From NCBI GenBank assembly GCA_028706735.1, contig JAQTVS010000085.1, positions 1 through 9,619 on the forward strand: a DNA stretch of 9,619 bases, read 5' to 3'. Position numbers and translations under genes: made by a program. The stretch is from Thiomonas sp. Its GTDB lineage: Bacteria > Pseudomonadota > Gammaproteobacteria > Burkholderiales > Burkholderiaceae_C. Positions 1 to 7,772 of this stretch are shown here, one piece after another (the stretch's first letter is position 1; the number at the start of each line of letters is the position of its first letter). The notes beneath the pieces are model-generated. The model was not told the origin of the DNA and did no database searches. It saw nothing but the letters and a program-made list of their open reading frames with translations.

Positions 1-346
1 GCTCGTCATTGCGGGTCTGGGCATCGCGGCCGGGCTGGGATTCGGCACGGTGATGCCCACCGCGCAACTGGTGGTGCAGACCGTCGCCGGACGCAGCCGG
101 CTGGGGGCGGCGGCGGCCAGCGTGTCGCTGGCCCGGTCCACCGGCGCCGCTGTGGGCACGGCGGTGTTTGGCGCGCTGGTGTTCGGCATGGTGTCCAACG
201 CCGATCTGCAGGCTGCCCTGCACGCGTCCGGACCGGCCGCGGCGCATCAGGTCATCCACGCGTTTCATCTGGCATTTTTCTGCGCAGGCGGGCTGATTTT
301 TCTGGCCGCCTGGACCTCCACCCGCGTGCCGCGCGTGACGATTTGA
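1..346 (+). CDS. MFS transporter, DHA2/EmrB-QacA-like, C-terminal fragment
   Basis: This is the 3' end of a gene that begins before the window; the reading frame is open from base 2 to the TGA at 344-346, giving about 114 residues. The product is rich in Gly, Ala and hydrophobic residues and has at least three likely membrane segments: around LVIAGLGIAAGLGFGTVMP at the start, AVGTAVFGALVFGMV in the middle and AFHLAFFCAGGLIFLAAW near the end, followed by a short basic tail. The stretch SVSLARSTGAAVGTAVFG resembles the segment before the last helices of 14-TM drug:H+ antiporters, where a Gly-rich helix follows 'R..G..xG'. The family is therefore a proton-driven inner-membrane exporter, but no substrate can be named from the tail alone. 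The mutarotase gene follows on the same strand after 62 nt, so co-transcription is possible. An internal GTG-ATG at 50-55 is not a start: the protein similarity continues upstream of it. Confidence 0.75.
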   Translation, partial: LVIAGLGIAAGLGFGTVMPTAQLVVQTVAGRSRLGAAAASVSLARSTGAAVGTAVFGALVFGMVSNADLQAALHASGPAAAHQVIHAFHLAFFCAGGLIFLAAWTSTRVPRVTI

Positions 347-358
347 TGGGGCCATGCC

Positions 359-404
359 GCGCCGAGGCAGAATGAGGCCCTGCTCGACAACTCCTCCTCG
401 GCGC
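359..404 (+). promoter_or_regulatory. 9-bp inverted repeat in the mutarotase leader
   Basis: GCGCCGAGG (359-367) is perfectly complementary to CCTCGGCGC (396-404), with a 28-nt loop. The right arm lies 5 to 13 nt before the ATG at 409, where a Shine-Dalgarno sequence would normally sit; none is present. No T-run follows, so it does not look like an intrinsic terminator. It may be an RNA hairpin that affects translation start, or a chance repeat in GC-rich DNA. Confidence 0.4.
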
Positions 405-408
405 CACC

Positions 409-1311
409 ATGCACAACCTCGACTCGCTCACCCGCTTTCAGATTCCCGGTCAATTGCAGTTCCGCCTCAGCCAGTCCGGGCTGGTGTTTGCGGACATCGA
501 CAACCCCGCGGGCACGGCCACGGTCTGCCTGCAGGGCGCGCACCTCGCCACCTTCCGTCCCAAGGCGCAGCCCGAGCCGGTGGTCTGGGTGTCGGAGGCC
601 TCGCGCTATGTGCCGGGAAAATCCATCCGTGGCGGCGTGCCGGTGTGCTGGCCTTGGTTCGGCGCCCACGCCAGCGAGCGCAGTTTTCCCGGACATGGCT
701 TTGCCCGCACCGTGCCTTGGGACGTAGTGGACAGTGGCGCCACGCAAGGCGCCACCCACATCACCCTGCGGCTGCAGACATCGGAAGCCACGCACGCCCA
801 GTGGCCGCATGACACACCGGTCACATTGCGCATCAGCGTATCGGACGTCCTTGAAATGGAACTGGCGACGCAAAATGCCACCGGCCAGGCGCTGCCCCTG
901 AGCGAAGCACTGCACACCTACTTTCAGATCGGTGACATTGCCGAGGTGGAACTGCACGGACTGGACGGCTGCGCCTACCTCGACAAGACCGAAGGGTTCT
1001 CGCGCAAGCAGCAGCAGGGCGCGGTGCGCTTCGCTTCCGAGACAGACCGGGTGTACGTCGATACCCAGAGCGCATGCGTCATCCATGACCCGCAACTGCA
1101 GCGCCGCATCCGCATCGAAAAACAGGGCAGCGCCTCCACCGTGGTGTGGACGCCGTGGGCTGACAAAGCCGCGGCCATGGGCGACTTCACCGCGCACGGC
1201 TGGCGCAATATGCTGTGCGTCGAGTCGGCCAACGCTGCGGACAACGCGCTGATCCTGCAGTCCGGCGAAACCCACACGCTGCGGGTGCGCTACAGCGCCG
1301 AGGCGTTGTGA
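409..1311 (+). CDS. yeaD: D-hexose-6-phosphate mutarotase (YeaD-like, aldose 1-epimerase superfamily)
   Basis: A 300-residue cytosolic protein, the usual length for YeaD-type mutarotases, which interconvert alpha and beta anomers of glucose-6-phosphate and related sugars. Family marks in order: GGVPVCWPWFG at residues 75-85, HGFAR at 96-100, ALHTYF at 167-172, the WTPWADKAAAMGDF block at 247-260 and CVESANA at 270-276. By family analogy His96 and His169 bind or protonate the sugar ring and Glu272 is the catalytic base. The only start that fits is the ATG at 409: an in-frame TGA lies at 373-375 and no GTG or TTG lies between. No Shine-Dalgarno sequence is seen, and a 9-bp inverted repeat covers that position. 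The gene follows an MFS transporter gene by 62 nt. Its stop codon directly abuts the stop of the convergent GMC gene. The fold assignment is firm; the exact sugar phosphate is inferred from the family. Confidence 0.88.
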   Translation: MHNLDSLTRFQIPGQLQFRLSQSGLVFADIDNPAGTATVCLQGAHLATFRPKAQPEPVVWVSEASRYVPGKSIRGGVPVCWPWFGAHASERSFPGHGFARTVPWDVVDSGATQGATHITLRLQTSEATHAQWPHDTPVTLRISVSDVLEMELATQNATGQALPLSEALHTYFQIGDIAEVELHGLDGCAYLDKTEGFSRKQQQGAVRFASETDRVYVDTQSACVIHDPQLQRRIRIEKQGSASTVVWTPWADKAAAMGDFTAHGWRNMLCVESANAADNALILQSGETHTLRVRYSAEAL

Positions 1312-2991
1312 TCAGCGCGGGGGCTGCGCGTCGGCACGAATCCAGCGGGCGGCCTTTTCCGCGATCATCAGCGTCGGACTGTTGATGTTGCCGCTGGGGA
1401 TGACGGGCATCACCCCGGCGTCCGCCACACGCAACCCGGCGATGACGCCGCCGCGGCCGTCACGCACGCGCAGGCGCGCATCGACCACGGCCTGTGGGTC
1501 GTCCAGCCTGCCCATTGCCGTGGTGCCCGCGGGGTGGAAGATGGTGGTGGCGATGTCTCCGGCGAGGCGGGCGAGTTCGGCGTCGGTCTGGTACTGCGTG
1601 CCGGGCTTGAATTCCTCGGGCAAGTAAGCCGCGAGCGCCGGCTGCGCCACGATGCGGCGCGTCAGCCGCAGGCTGTCCGCGGCGACCTGCCGGTCTTCCT
1701 CCGTGCTGAGGTAGTTGGGCGCGATGGCCGGAGCATCGGCAAAGCGCGGGCTGCGGATCTGCACCGTGCCACGACTACCCGGGTTGAGATTGCAGACACT
1801 GGCGGTGAAGGCGTCAAAGCCGTGCAGCGGTTCGCCAAAGGCGTCCAGACTCAGGGGCTGCACGTGGTACTGGATGTTGGGGTGCGTGTATTGCGCGCTG
1901 CTGCGGGTGAACACGCCGAGCTGGCTGGGCGCCATGCTCATCGGGCCGCTGCGCTTGAGCGCGTATTCCAGGCCGATCATGGCCTTGCCCCAGGTGGAGG
2001 CCGCGCGGGTGTTGAGCGTGCGCGCGCCCTGCACTTTGAACACGGCGCGGATCTGCAGATGGTCCTGCAAGTTGGCGCCCACGCCGGGCAGATCGGCCAC
2101 GGGTGCAATGCCATGCTGCTGCAACAGCGCTGCCGGGCCGATGCCCGAGAGCTGCAGCAGTTGCGGCGAGCCGATGGCGCCTGCGCTGAGGATGACCTCG
2201 GCGGTGGCGTGCGCGGTCACCATCTCCTGCCCGGTCCACACCTGCACGCCGCTGCAGCGCAGGCTGCCGTCCGGCTGGGTGTCGATCAGCAGCCGCGCCA
2301 CCTGTGCAGAAGTCCACAGCTCGAAGTTCGACCGGCCATAACAGACGGGGCGCAGGAAGGCCTTCGCGGTATTCCAGCGCCACCCCGCTTTCTGATTGAC
2401 TTCAAAGTAGCTCACGCCTTCATTCGTGCCGCGGTTGAAGTCGTCGGTCGCGGGAATGCCCGCCTGCTGTGCGGCCTGCGCGAAGGCGTCGAGAATGTCC
2501 CACCGCAGTCGTTGCCGCTCCACGCGCCATTCGCCACCGTGGCCATGAAAGGCGGCAAATACGGGGTCGGCGTTGGCCGGGTCGTCACCGCGCCAGTGGT
2601 TCTCGTGGGCGATGAAGTCGGGCAGGCAGGCGTTCCAGCGCCAGGCATCGTCGCCAGTCTGTGCGGCCCAGGCGTCGTAGTCGCGCGCTTGGCCGCGCAT
2701 GTAGATCATGCCGTTGATGCTGCTGCAGCCGCCCAGCACCTTGCCGCGCGGGTAGCGCAGGGTGCGGCCGTTCAGGCCGACGTCGGGCTCGGTCTGGTAG
2801 AGCCAGTCGGTGCGGGGGTTGCCGATGCAGTAGAGATAGCCCACCGGAATATGAATCCAGTGGTAGTCGTCCTTGCGGCCCGCCTCGATCAGCAGGACAC
2901 GTTTGGAGGGATCGGCGCTCAGGCGGTTGGCCAGCAGACTGCCCGCCGTGCCGGCGCCGATAATGATGAAGTCGAAAGTGGTGTCACTCAT
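1312..2991 (-). CDS. GMC-family FAD-dependent alcohol/hydroxyacid dehydrogenase (candidate 3-hydroxypropionate dehydrogenase)
   Basis: A 559-residue glucose-methanol-choline oxidoreductase, close to BetA and AlkJ in length and motifs. It shows the FAD-binding Rossmann motif GAGTAG at residues 12-17 with Glu36 at the end of strand 2, GMC signature 1 around PRGKVLGGCSSINGMIY (81-97), signature 2 GAIGSPQLLQLSGIG (271-285), and the catalytic pair His486 (HPAGTTAMG) and Asn537 (GNINSPT). Such enzymes oxidise a primary alcohol to an aldehyde and pass electrons to quinone or another acceptor. No signal peptide is seen. It lies downstream of mmsA on the same strand after 54 nt, so its product is probably the aldehyde that MmsA uses. 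This order with a divergent lysR resembles the hpdH locus of Pseudomonas denitrificans, so 3-hydroxypropionate is a candidate substrate. Choline is unlikely because no betaine genes are near. The ATG at 2991 was preferred; an in-frame GTG at 2997 would add two residues, and neither start has a good ribosome site. Confidence 0.9.
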   Translation of the reverse strand: MSDTTFDFIIIGAGTAGSLLANRLSADPSKRVLLIEAGRKDDYHWIHIPVGYLYCIGNPRTDWLYQTEPDVGLNGRTLRYPRGKVLGGCSSINGMIYMRGQARDYDAWAAQTGDDAWRWNACLPDFIAHENHWRGDDPANADPVFAAFHGHGGEWRVERQRLRWDILDAFAQAAQQAGIPATDDFNRGTNEGVSYFEVNQKAGWRWNTAKAFLRPVCYGRSNFELWTSAQVARLLIDTQPDGSLRCSGVQVWTGQEMVTAHATAEVILSAGAIGSPQLLQLSGIGPAALLQQHGIAPVADLPGVGANLQDHLQIRAVFKVQGARTLNTRAASTWGKAMIGLEYALKRSGPMSMAPSQLGVFTRSSAQYTHPNIQYHVQPLSLDAFGEPLHGFDAFTASVCNLNPGSRGTVQIRSPRFADAPAIAPNYLSTEEDRQVAADSLRLTRRIVAQPALAAYLPEEFKPGTQYQTDAELARLAGDIATTIFHPAGTTAMGRLDDPQAVVDARLRVRDGRGGVIAGLRVADAGVMPVIPSGNINSPTLMIAEKAARWIRADAQPPR

Positions 2992-3045
2992 GGTCACGAC
3001 ATCATCGCATGACCCGGCTGCGCAGTGCGCTGCGGCTCGGTGCGC

Positions 3046-4566
<1,521 letters not shown>

Positions 4567-4695
4567 GAGCGAGTCTCCTGTGAACGGAAGATTGTGGAAT
4601 TGAGGCAAGTCTAGGAGCCGTCCGCCCATTTGCATAGCGATCTAAACTAACAACATTGTTTTGAAAAACGAACAATCAGACTTCAGGAGATTGTC
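4567..4695. promoter_or_regulatory. Divergent mmsA / lysR control region
   Basis: This 129-nt region separates the two start codons. It holds the Shine-Dalgarno AGGAGA for mmsA (minus strand, 4574-4579) and AGGAG for lysR (4685-4689, 6 nt before the ATG). On the minus strand TAGACT (4613-4608) matches the -10 consensus at four of six positions, with no good -35 box, as expected of an activator-dependent promoter; it would start transcription near 4601. Two overlapping inverted repeats lie at 4649-4676 and are listed separately. I could not assign the lysR promoter. Confidence 0.55.
4649..4676. promoter_or_regulatory. Nested inverted repeats, candidate LysR-type operator
   Basis: ATTGTT (4655-4660) and AACAAT (4671-4676) form a perfect dyad with a 10-nt spacer. 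A second dyad, AACAA-CA-TTGTT (4649-4660), shares its right arm with the first. LysR-type regulators usually bind imperfect dyads of about this size near -65 of the target promoter; the centre at 4665/4666 is about 65 bp from the mmsA start inferred from TAGACT. It also lies 20-41 nt before the lysR ATG, so binding could repress lysR itself. The role is inferred from position and symmetry. Confidence 0.5.
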
Positions 4696-5637
4696 ATGTC
4701 CAACGCTTCCCCCGCGCGTGACGACCTGCTCTGGCAGCAAGTGCATTGGCTGGGCGCCATTGCCGCTCAGGGCAGCCTGACCGCCGCCGCGCAGCGTCTG
4801 GGCGTGTCCAAGGCGGCGGTGAGCCAGCAGCTCGCTGCACTGGAGCGCCGCGTCGGCGTGCCCCTGGTGCGCCGAACCACGCGCACCCTGCGGCTGACCG
4901 AAGCCGGCCAGCGGCTTGTGGACGAAACGGCCCCTGCATTTGCACACATCGTGCGCAGCGTGGGGGCGGTGCATGATCTGGCGGACGCGCCGCGCGGGCT
5001 GGTGCGCGTCACCGCGCCGGTGGCGCTTGGACGCCAGCATGTGGCGCCCCATCTGATGAGCTTTCTGCGCAAGTATCCCGACATTCAGGTGGAGTTGGAG
5101 TTGTCGGACCGCTTGAGCAATCTGCCGCAGGAGGGCTTCGACCTGGCTGTGCGCCACGTTGCCGCCCCGCCCGACAGCCATGTGGCCTGGAAGCTGTGCG
5201 ACACGCGCTCGCTGCTGGTGGCGAGCGCCGCCTATCTGCGTCGGCATGGCCTGCCGCAACATCCTGCAGAACTCGCGCAGCACGCCTGCCTGACCTATCT
5301 GCGCCCCGGAGCAGCGGTGTGGATGTTCGAGCAGCCAAGCGCCAAGGACGCGGAGCCCCAGCGCGTTCGCGTCACCGTGCAGGGGCCGCTACGCGCCAAC
5401 ACCAGCGAAGTGCTGCGCGAGGCGGCGCGTGCCGGGCTGGGCATCGCCCTGGCGCCGGATTTCAGCCTCGAACTGGGCAGTCGCCGATCCACCCTGCGAC
5501 CGGTGCTGCCCCATTGGCGGGCCGTGGGGTTTTTCGGGCAGGCGATCTATGCGATCCGCCCCTGGAGCCCGAATACGCCACGCGCGATCCAGCTGCTGGT
5601 TGAACACTTGCGTTGGGCGCTGGTGCACGGGTTTTGA
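4696..5637 (+). CDS. LysR-family transcriptional regulator, probable activator of mmsA and the GMC gene
   Basis: A 313-residue protein, normal for LysR-type regulators. The N-terminal winged helix-turn-helix spans about residues 12-70, with GSLTAAAQRLGVSKAAVSQQ at 26-45 as the helix-turn-helix and RRTTRTLRLTEAG (59-71) as the wing. After a linker helix comes the effector-binding domain, about 100-305, beginning GLVRVTAPVALGR and containing the typical DLAVR (149-153) and GLGIALAP (247-254) segments. It is closest in look to the CrgA/PA-type subgroup common in proteobacteria. The start is supported by AGGAG 6 nt upstream of the ATG. It is divergent from mmsA, and LysR regulators usually control the adjacent divergent operon in response to a pathway metabolite, so a hydroxyacid or semialdehyde-derived acid is the likely inducer. 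The ligand cannot be read from the sequence. Confidence 0.92.
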   Translation: MSNASPARDDLLWQQVHWLGAIAAQGSLTAAAQRLGVSKAAVSQQLAALERRVGVPLVRRTTRTLRLTEAGQRLVDETAPAFAHIVRSVGAVHDLADAPRGLVRVTAPVALGRQHVAPHLMSFLRKYPDIQVELELSDRLSNLPQEGFDLAVRHVAAPPDSHVAWKLCDTRSLLVASAAYLRRHGLPQHPAELAQHACLTYLRPGAAVWMFEQPSAKDAEPQRVRVTVQGPLRANTSEVLREAARAGLGIALAPDFSLELGSRRSTLRPVLPHWRAVGFFGQAIYAIRPWSPNTPRAIQLLVEHLRWALVHGF

Positions 5638-5665
5638 CGCCCCGGAAAAGCCGCGTTGCGGGGTG
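5638..5665 (+). other. Weak hairpin after lysR
   Basis: CGCCCCG (5638-5644) pairs with CGGGGTG (5659-5665), seven pairs including one G-T wobble, with a 14-nt loop. It begins at the base after the lysR stop codon. There is no T-run after it, so it is at best a poor or factor-dependent terminator, or a 3'-end stabilising structure. Confidence 0.3.
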
Positions 5666-5677
5666 CTGAAATATAGG

Positions 5678-5729
5678 CTGACATGTTAATATATTTAAGA
5701 GATTAAACAAATAGACATTGAGGCAGCAC
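5678..5729 (+). promoter_or_regulatory. AT-rich promoter/operator region of the ArsR-SDR unit
   Basis: A short AT-rich patch in otherwise GC-rich DNA. TTTAA (5694-5698) and TTAAA (5703-5707) form a perfect dyad with a 4-nt spacer, AATATATT (5688-5695) is a palindrome, and GTTAAT (5685-5690) is mirrored imperfectly by ATTAAAC (5702-5708). TTAA occurs three times, at 5686, 5695 and 5703. CTGACA (5678-5683) could be a -35 box with GATTAA (5701-5706) a poor -10 at 17 nt spacing. ArsR proteins usually bind such dyads over their own promoter, so autoregulation is likely. The ribosome site TGAGG lies at 5719-5723. Confidence 0.45.
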
Positions 5730-6080
5730 GTGACCACGGAGCACCCTTCCAGCGTAGCGGGCCATTGCGTCGCCCCGCAACTGCTCAACCAGATCGCGCA
5801 GACTTTCTCGGCCTGTACACCGCTGTTTTTCGCCTTGGGCGAGATGGGGCGGCAGCAGATTCTGCTGCTGTTGACTCAGGACGCAGAGCTCAACGTCAAG
5901 CAGTTGGCGCAGCGCCTGCCTCTGTCGCGACCTGCCATTTCTCACCACCTCAAGATCCTGCGACAGGCAGGGCTGGTCACCGTGCGGCAGGCGGGGGTGG
6001 AGAATTATTACGCCCTCAGTGCTGACAATGCGCTGAGGCTGCTCAAACAATTCGTGGCCGAGATCGAGGCCAGTTGCTGA
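5730..6080 (+). CDS. ArsR/SmtB-family transcriptional regulator
   Basis: A 116-residue winged helix-turn-helix protein. After a 25-residue N-terminal segment, the core runs from about residue 26 to 97: helix FFALGEMGRQQILLLL (33-48), recognition region LNVKQLAQRLPLSRPAISHHL (54-74) and the wing VRQAGVENYYAL (85-96), followed by a C-terminal dimer helix. The ArsR metal motif ELCVCDL has no counterpart here; the only cysteines are Cys13, Cys29 and the C-terminal Cys116, so metal sensing through the alpha3 site is unlikely. The start is placed at the GTG (5730), which has TGAGG 6 nt upstream; a TTG at 5718 would add four residues but has no ribosome site. Family members repress their own operon and release DNA when a ligand binds or a thiol is oxidised. 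The SDR gene follows after 75 nt and is the likely target. Ligand unknown. Confidence 0.87.
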   Translation: MTTEHPSSVAGHCVAPQLLNQIAQTFSACTPLFFALGEMGRQQILLLLTQDAELNVKQLAQRLPLSRPAISHHLKILRQAGLVTVRQAGVENYYALSADNALRLLKQFVAEIEASC

Positions 6081-6155
6081 AGACGGCAGGACGGTCTATC
6101 GGCATTTTTATGTGAAATAAGTCGATAAGTTTGAACCTATGGATGAAAGGACGGC
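6081..6155 (+). other. Short spacer between arsR-type gene and SDR gene
   Basis: A 75-nt spacer, AT-richer than the genes. It holds a direct repeat ATAAGT-CG-ATAAGT (6117-6130) and an inverted pair TATCG (6097-6101) / CGATA (6123-6127). AAAGGA (6146-6151) is the SDR ribosome site. A second promoter or operator is possible, but I see no convincing -35/-10 pair. Confidence 0.3.
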
Positions 6156-6941
6156 ATGATGAAAACCCAACGATGGGCCGTGGTCACCGGGGCTTCCGGC
6201 GGCATAGGCCGAGATATCGCACGCGAACTGGCTGCTCGCGGCTACTGCTTGGCACTGACCGCGCGAGATGACGCGAAACTGCAGGCCCTCGCGGCCGCGT
6301 TGACGGCCGACCACGGCGTGAGCTGCCTGTGCGTGCCAGTCGATCTGGGCGCGATCGGGGGGGTCGAGAAACTGGCGTCGCGTATCGCTGCGGCTGGTAT
6401 CTCGCCCAGCGTGCTGGTCAACAATGCAGGGTATGGTGTTTACGGGCCGCTTGCCCGGGCGGACGTGGCCCAGACCCAGGGCATGATCGATCTCAATATC
6501 AGCGCACTCACCCATCTGACGATGCGGCTCCTGCCCGATCTGCTGCGGCAGGACGGCGGGCATATTCTCAATGTCGCCAGTACCGCGGCATTTCAGCCAG
6601 GGCCGGGCATGGCGGTGTACTTTGCGTCCAAGGCCTATGTGCTGTCTTTCAGCGAGGCTCTTGACGCCGAGTTGCGCTCGCAGGGCGTTCGGGTCACCAC
6701 CCTTTGCCCGGGGGCGACGCTCACCGACTTCGGCGCCCGTGCCCAGGGTGAGCGCTCCGCCTTGTTCAAGGGGCATCTCGCCACCTCGGCCGATGTGGCT
6801 CGCTACGGGGTGCAGGCAATGGAGCGGGGCCAGCGGGTGGCCGTGCACGGCCTGCTCAACCGCCTTCTGGCCTTGGGCGTGCGGTTCACGCCGCGGCCCT
6901 TGGCGACGGCTCTGGCGGGTTGGAAGATGCGCGAGATTTGA
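6156..6941 (+). CDS. Short-chain dehydrogenase/reductase (classical SDR)
   Basis: A 261-residue NAD(P)-dependent oxidoreductase of the classical SDR type, normal length. Seen: cofactor motif TGASGGIG (11-18), Asp63 contacting adenine, NNAG (89-92), Asn114, catalytic Ser142, and YFASK (155-159) giving Tyr155 and Lys159, with PG at 185-186. Arg37 after the second strand (LTARDD) favours NADP(H). All four catalytic residues Asn-Ser-Tyr-Lys are present, so it should be active. It reduces or oxidises a carbonyl/hydroxyl group, but the substrate is unknown; the look is that of the YqjQ/DltE-like group of generic SDRs. The N-terminus reads MMK: AAAGGA lies 4 nt before the first ATG (6156) and 7 nt before the second (6159), so either could serve. 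The upstream ArsR-type gene on the same strand probably controls it. It converges on moeB with 18 nt between the stop codons and no clear terminator. Confidence 0.9.
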   Translation: MMKTQRWAVVTGASGGIGRDIARELAARGYCLALTARDDAKLQALAAALTADHGVSCLCVPVDLGAIGGVEKLASRIAAAGISPSVLVNNAGYGVYGPLARADVAQTQGMIDLNISALTHLTMRLLPDLLRQDGGHILNVASTAAFQPGPGMAVYFASKAYVLSFSEALDAELRSQGVRVTTLCPGATLTDFGARAQGERSALFKGHLATSADVARYGVQAMERGQRVAVHGLLNRLLALGVRFTPRPLATALAGWKMREI

Positions 6942-6959
6942 CGGCGCCCGCAGCAAGGA

Positions 6960-7736
6960 TCAAGCCGGAGGGAGATGCCCGCAGACTGGACAGTGCGGAT
7001 TGCGCAGCAGGTTGATGGTCTGGAAATCGGTGTCCAGTGCATCGATCAGCAACAGCTTGCCGCCCAAGGTTTTGCCGGTCTGACTGAGGATTTTCAGCGC
7101 TTCAGCGGCCTGCAGGCTGCCTACCAGGCCGACTAGCGGGGCGAGCACGCCCATGGTGGCGCAGCGCACTTCTTCCACAGGTGCGTCCGGCGGGAACAGG
7201 CAGGCATAGCAGGGGCCGCGCTGCCCTGCGGCATCGGCCCGGGTGTCGAACACGCTGACCTGGCCTGCGAAGCGGATAGCCGCGCCGCTGACCAGCGGCA
7301 CGCCATGCAACACGCAGGCGCGGTTGAGCGCATGCCGGGTGGCGAAGTTGTCGCTGCAGTCGAGCGCGACATCGGCAGACGCTACCAGGGCGTCGAGCAA
7401 CTCGGCATCCGCCCGTCGGGGCACGACATGCACGTCAATGTGCGGGTTGATCTGGCGCATCGCTTCGCGGGCGGACTCGACCTTGAGTTGCCCCAGACGC
7501 GCTTCGGTATGGGCGATCTGCCGTTGCAGATTGGTCAGGTCGACCGTGTCATCGTCCACCAGGGTGATGCTGCCCACGCCCGCGCTGGCGAGGTAGAGCG
7601 CGGCAGGGGAGCCCAGCCCGCCCGCACCAAGAATCAGGGCGCGGCCTGCGCAGATTTTCTCCTGTCCTTCGATGCCGATCTCGTCGAGCAGGATGTGCCG
7701 CGAATAGCGCAGCAACTGATCGTCGTCGAGAGACAT
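6960..7736 (-). CDS. moeB: MoeB/ThiF/HesA-family sulfur-carrier adenylyltransferase
   Basis: A 258-residue E1-like enzyme. MoeB adenylates the C-terminal Gly-Gly of the sulfur carrier MoaD for molybdopterin synthesis; ThiF does the same to ThiS for thiamine. Seen: N-terminal LLRYSRHILLDEIG (8-21) with the Arg finger, ATP-binding GAGGLGS (37-43), Asp61-63 and the LTNLQRQ segment (67-73), Asp129 in SDNFATRHALNRA, zinc ligands Cys176/Cys179 (CYAC) and Cys249/Cys252 (CPVC), and Cys192 in the loop EEVRCATMG that corresponds to the thioester or persulfide-forming Cys of the family. No rhodanese domain is fused. The ATG at 7736 gives the usual family N-terminus; an ATG at 7757 would add seven atypical residues. 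Neither has a strong ribosome site. ctpA ends 36 nt upstream on the same strand, so the two are probably co-transcribed. MoeB against ThiF cannot be settled here because no moaD or thiS is adjacent. Confidence 0.9.
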   Translation of the reverse strand: MSLDDDQLLRYSRHILLDEIGIEGQEKICAGRALILGAGGLGSPAALYLASAGVGSITLVDDDTVDLTNLQRQIAHTEARLGQLKVESAREAMRQINPHIDVHVVPRRADAELLDALVASADVALDCSDNFATRHALNRACVLHGVPLVSGAAIRFAGQVSVFDTRADAAGQRGPCYACLFPPDAPVEEVRCATMGVLAPLVGLVGSLQAAEALKILSQTGKTLGGKLLLIDALDTDFQTINLLRNPHCPVCGHLPPA

Positions 7737-7772
7737 GGCTGGAGCGCCGCCCCGCATCAGGCGGGCAGCGGC

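Noticed and set aside
391..398. AGGAGGAG on the minus strand, a perfect Shine-Dalgarno look-alike
   Set aside because: It is not followed by a start codon at suitable spacing that opens a credible protein; the minus strand there runs into the MFS gene.
265..1275. Open frame of 336 codons on the minus strand opposite the mutarotase
   Set aside because: No family signal; the plus strand carries all mutarotase motifs.
1534..3012. Long open frame (492 codons) on the plus strand opposite the GMC gene
   Set aside because: Its translation has no family motifs and is rich in His, Ala, Val and Gly, as expected from the reverse of a GC-rich gene; the minus-strand GMC protein is unmistakable.
4567..4635. 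Longer N-terminus for MmsA starting at 4635
   Set aside because: The extra residues do not resemble the family, while the ATG at 4566 has AGGAGA at 7 nt spacing.
5718..5729. TTG start for the ArsR-type regulator
   Set aside because: No ribosome site before it, and the codon itself overlaps the TGAGG that serves the GTG at 5730.
6108..6956. Open frame of 282 codons on the minus strand opposite the SDR gene
   Set aside because: Arg/His/Gln-rich shadow of the SDR gene without motifs.
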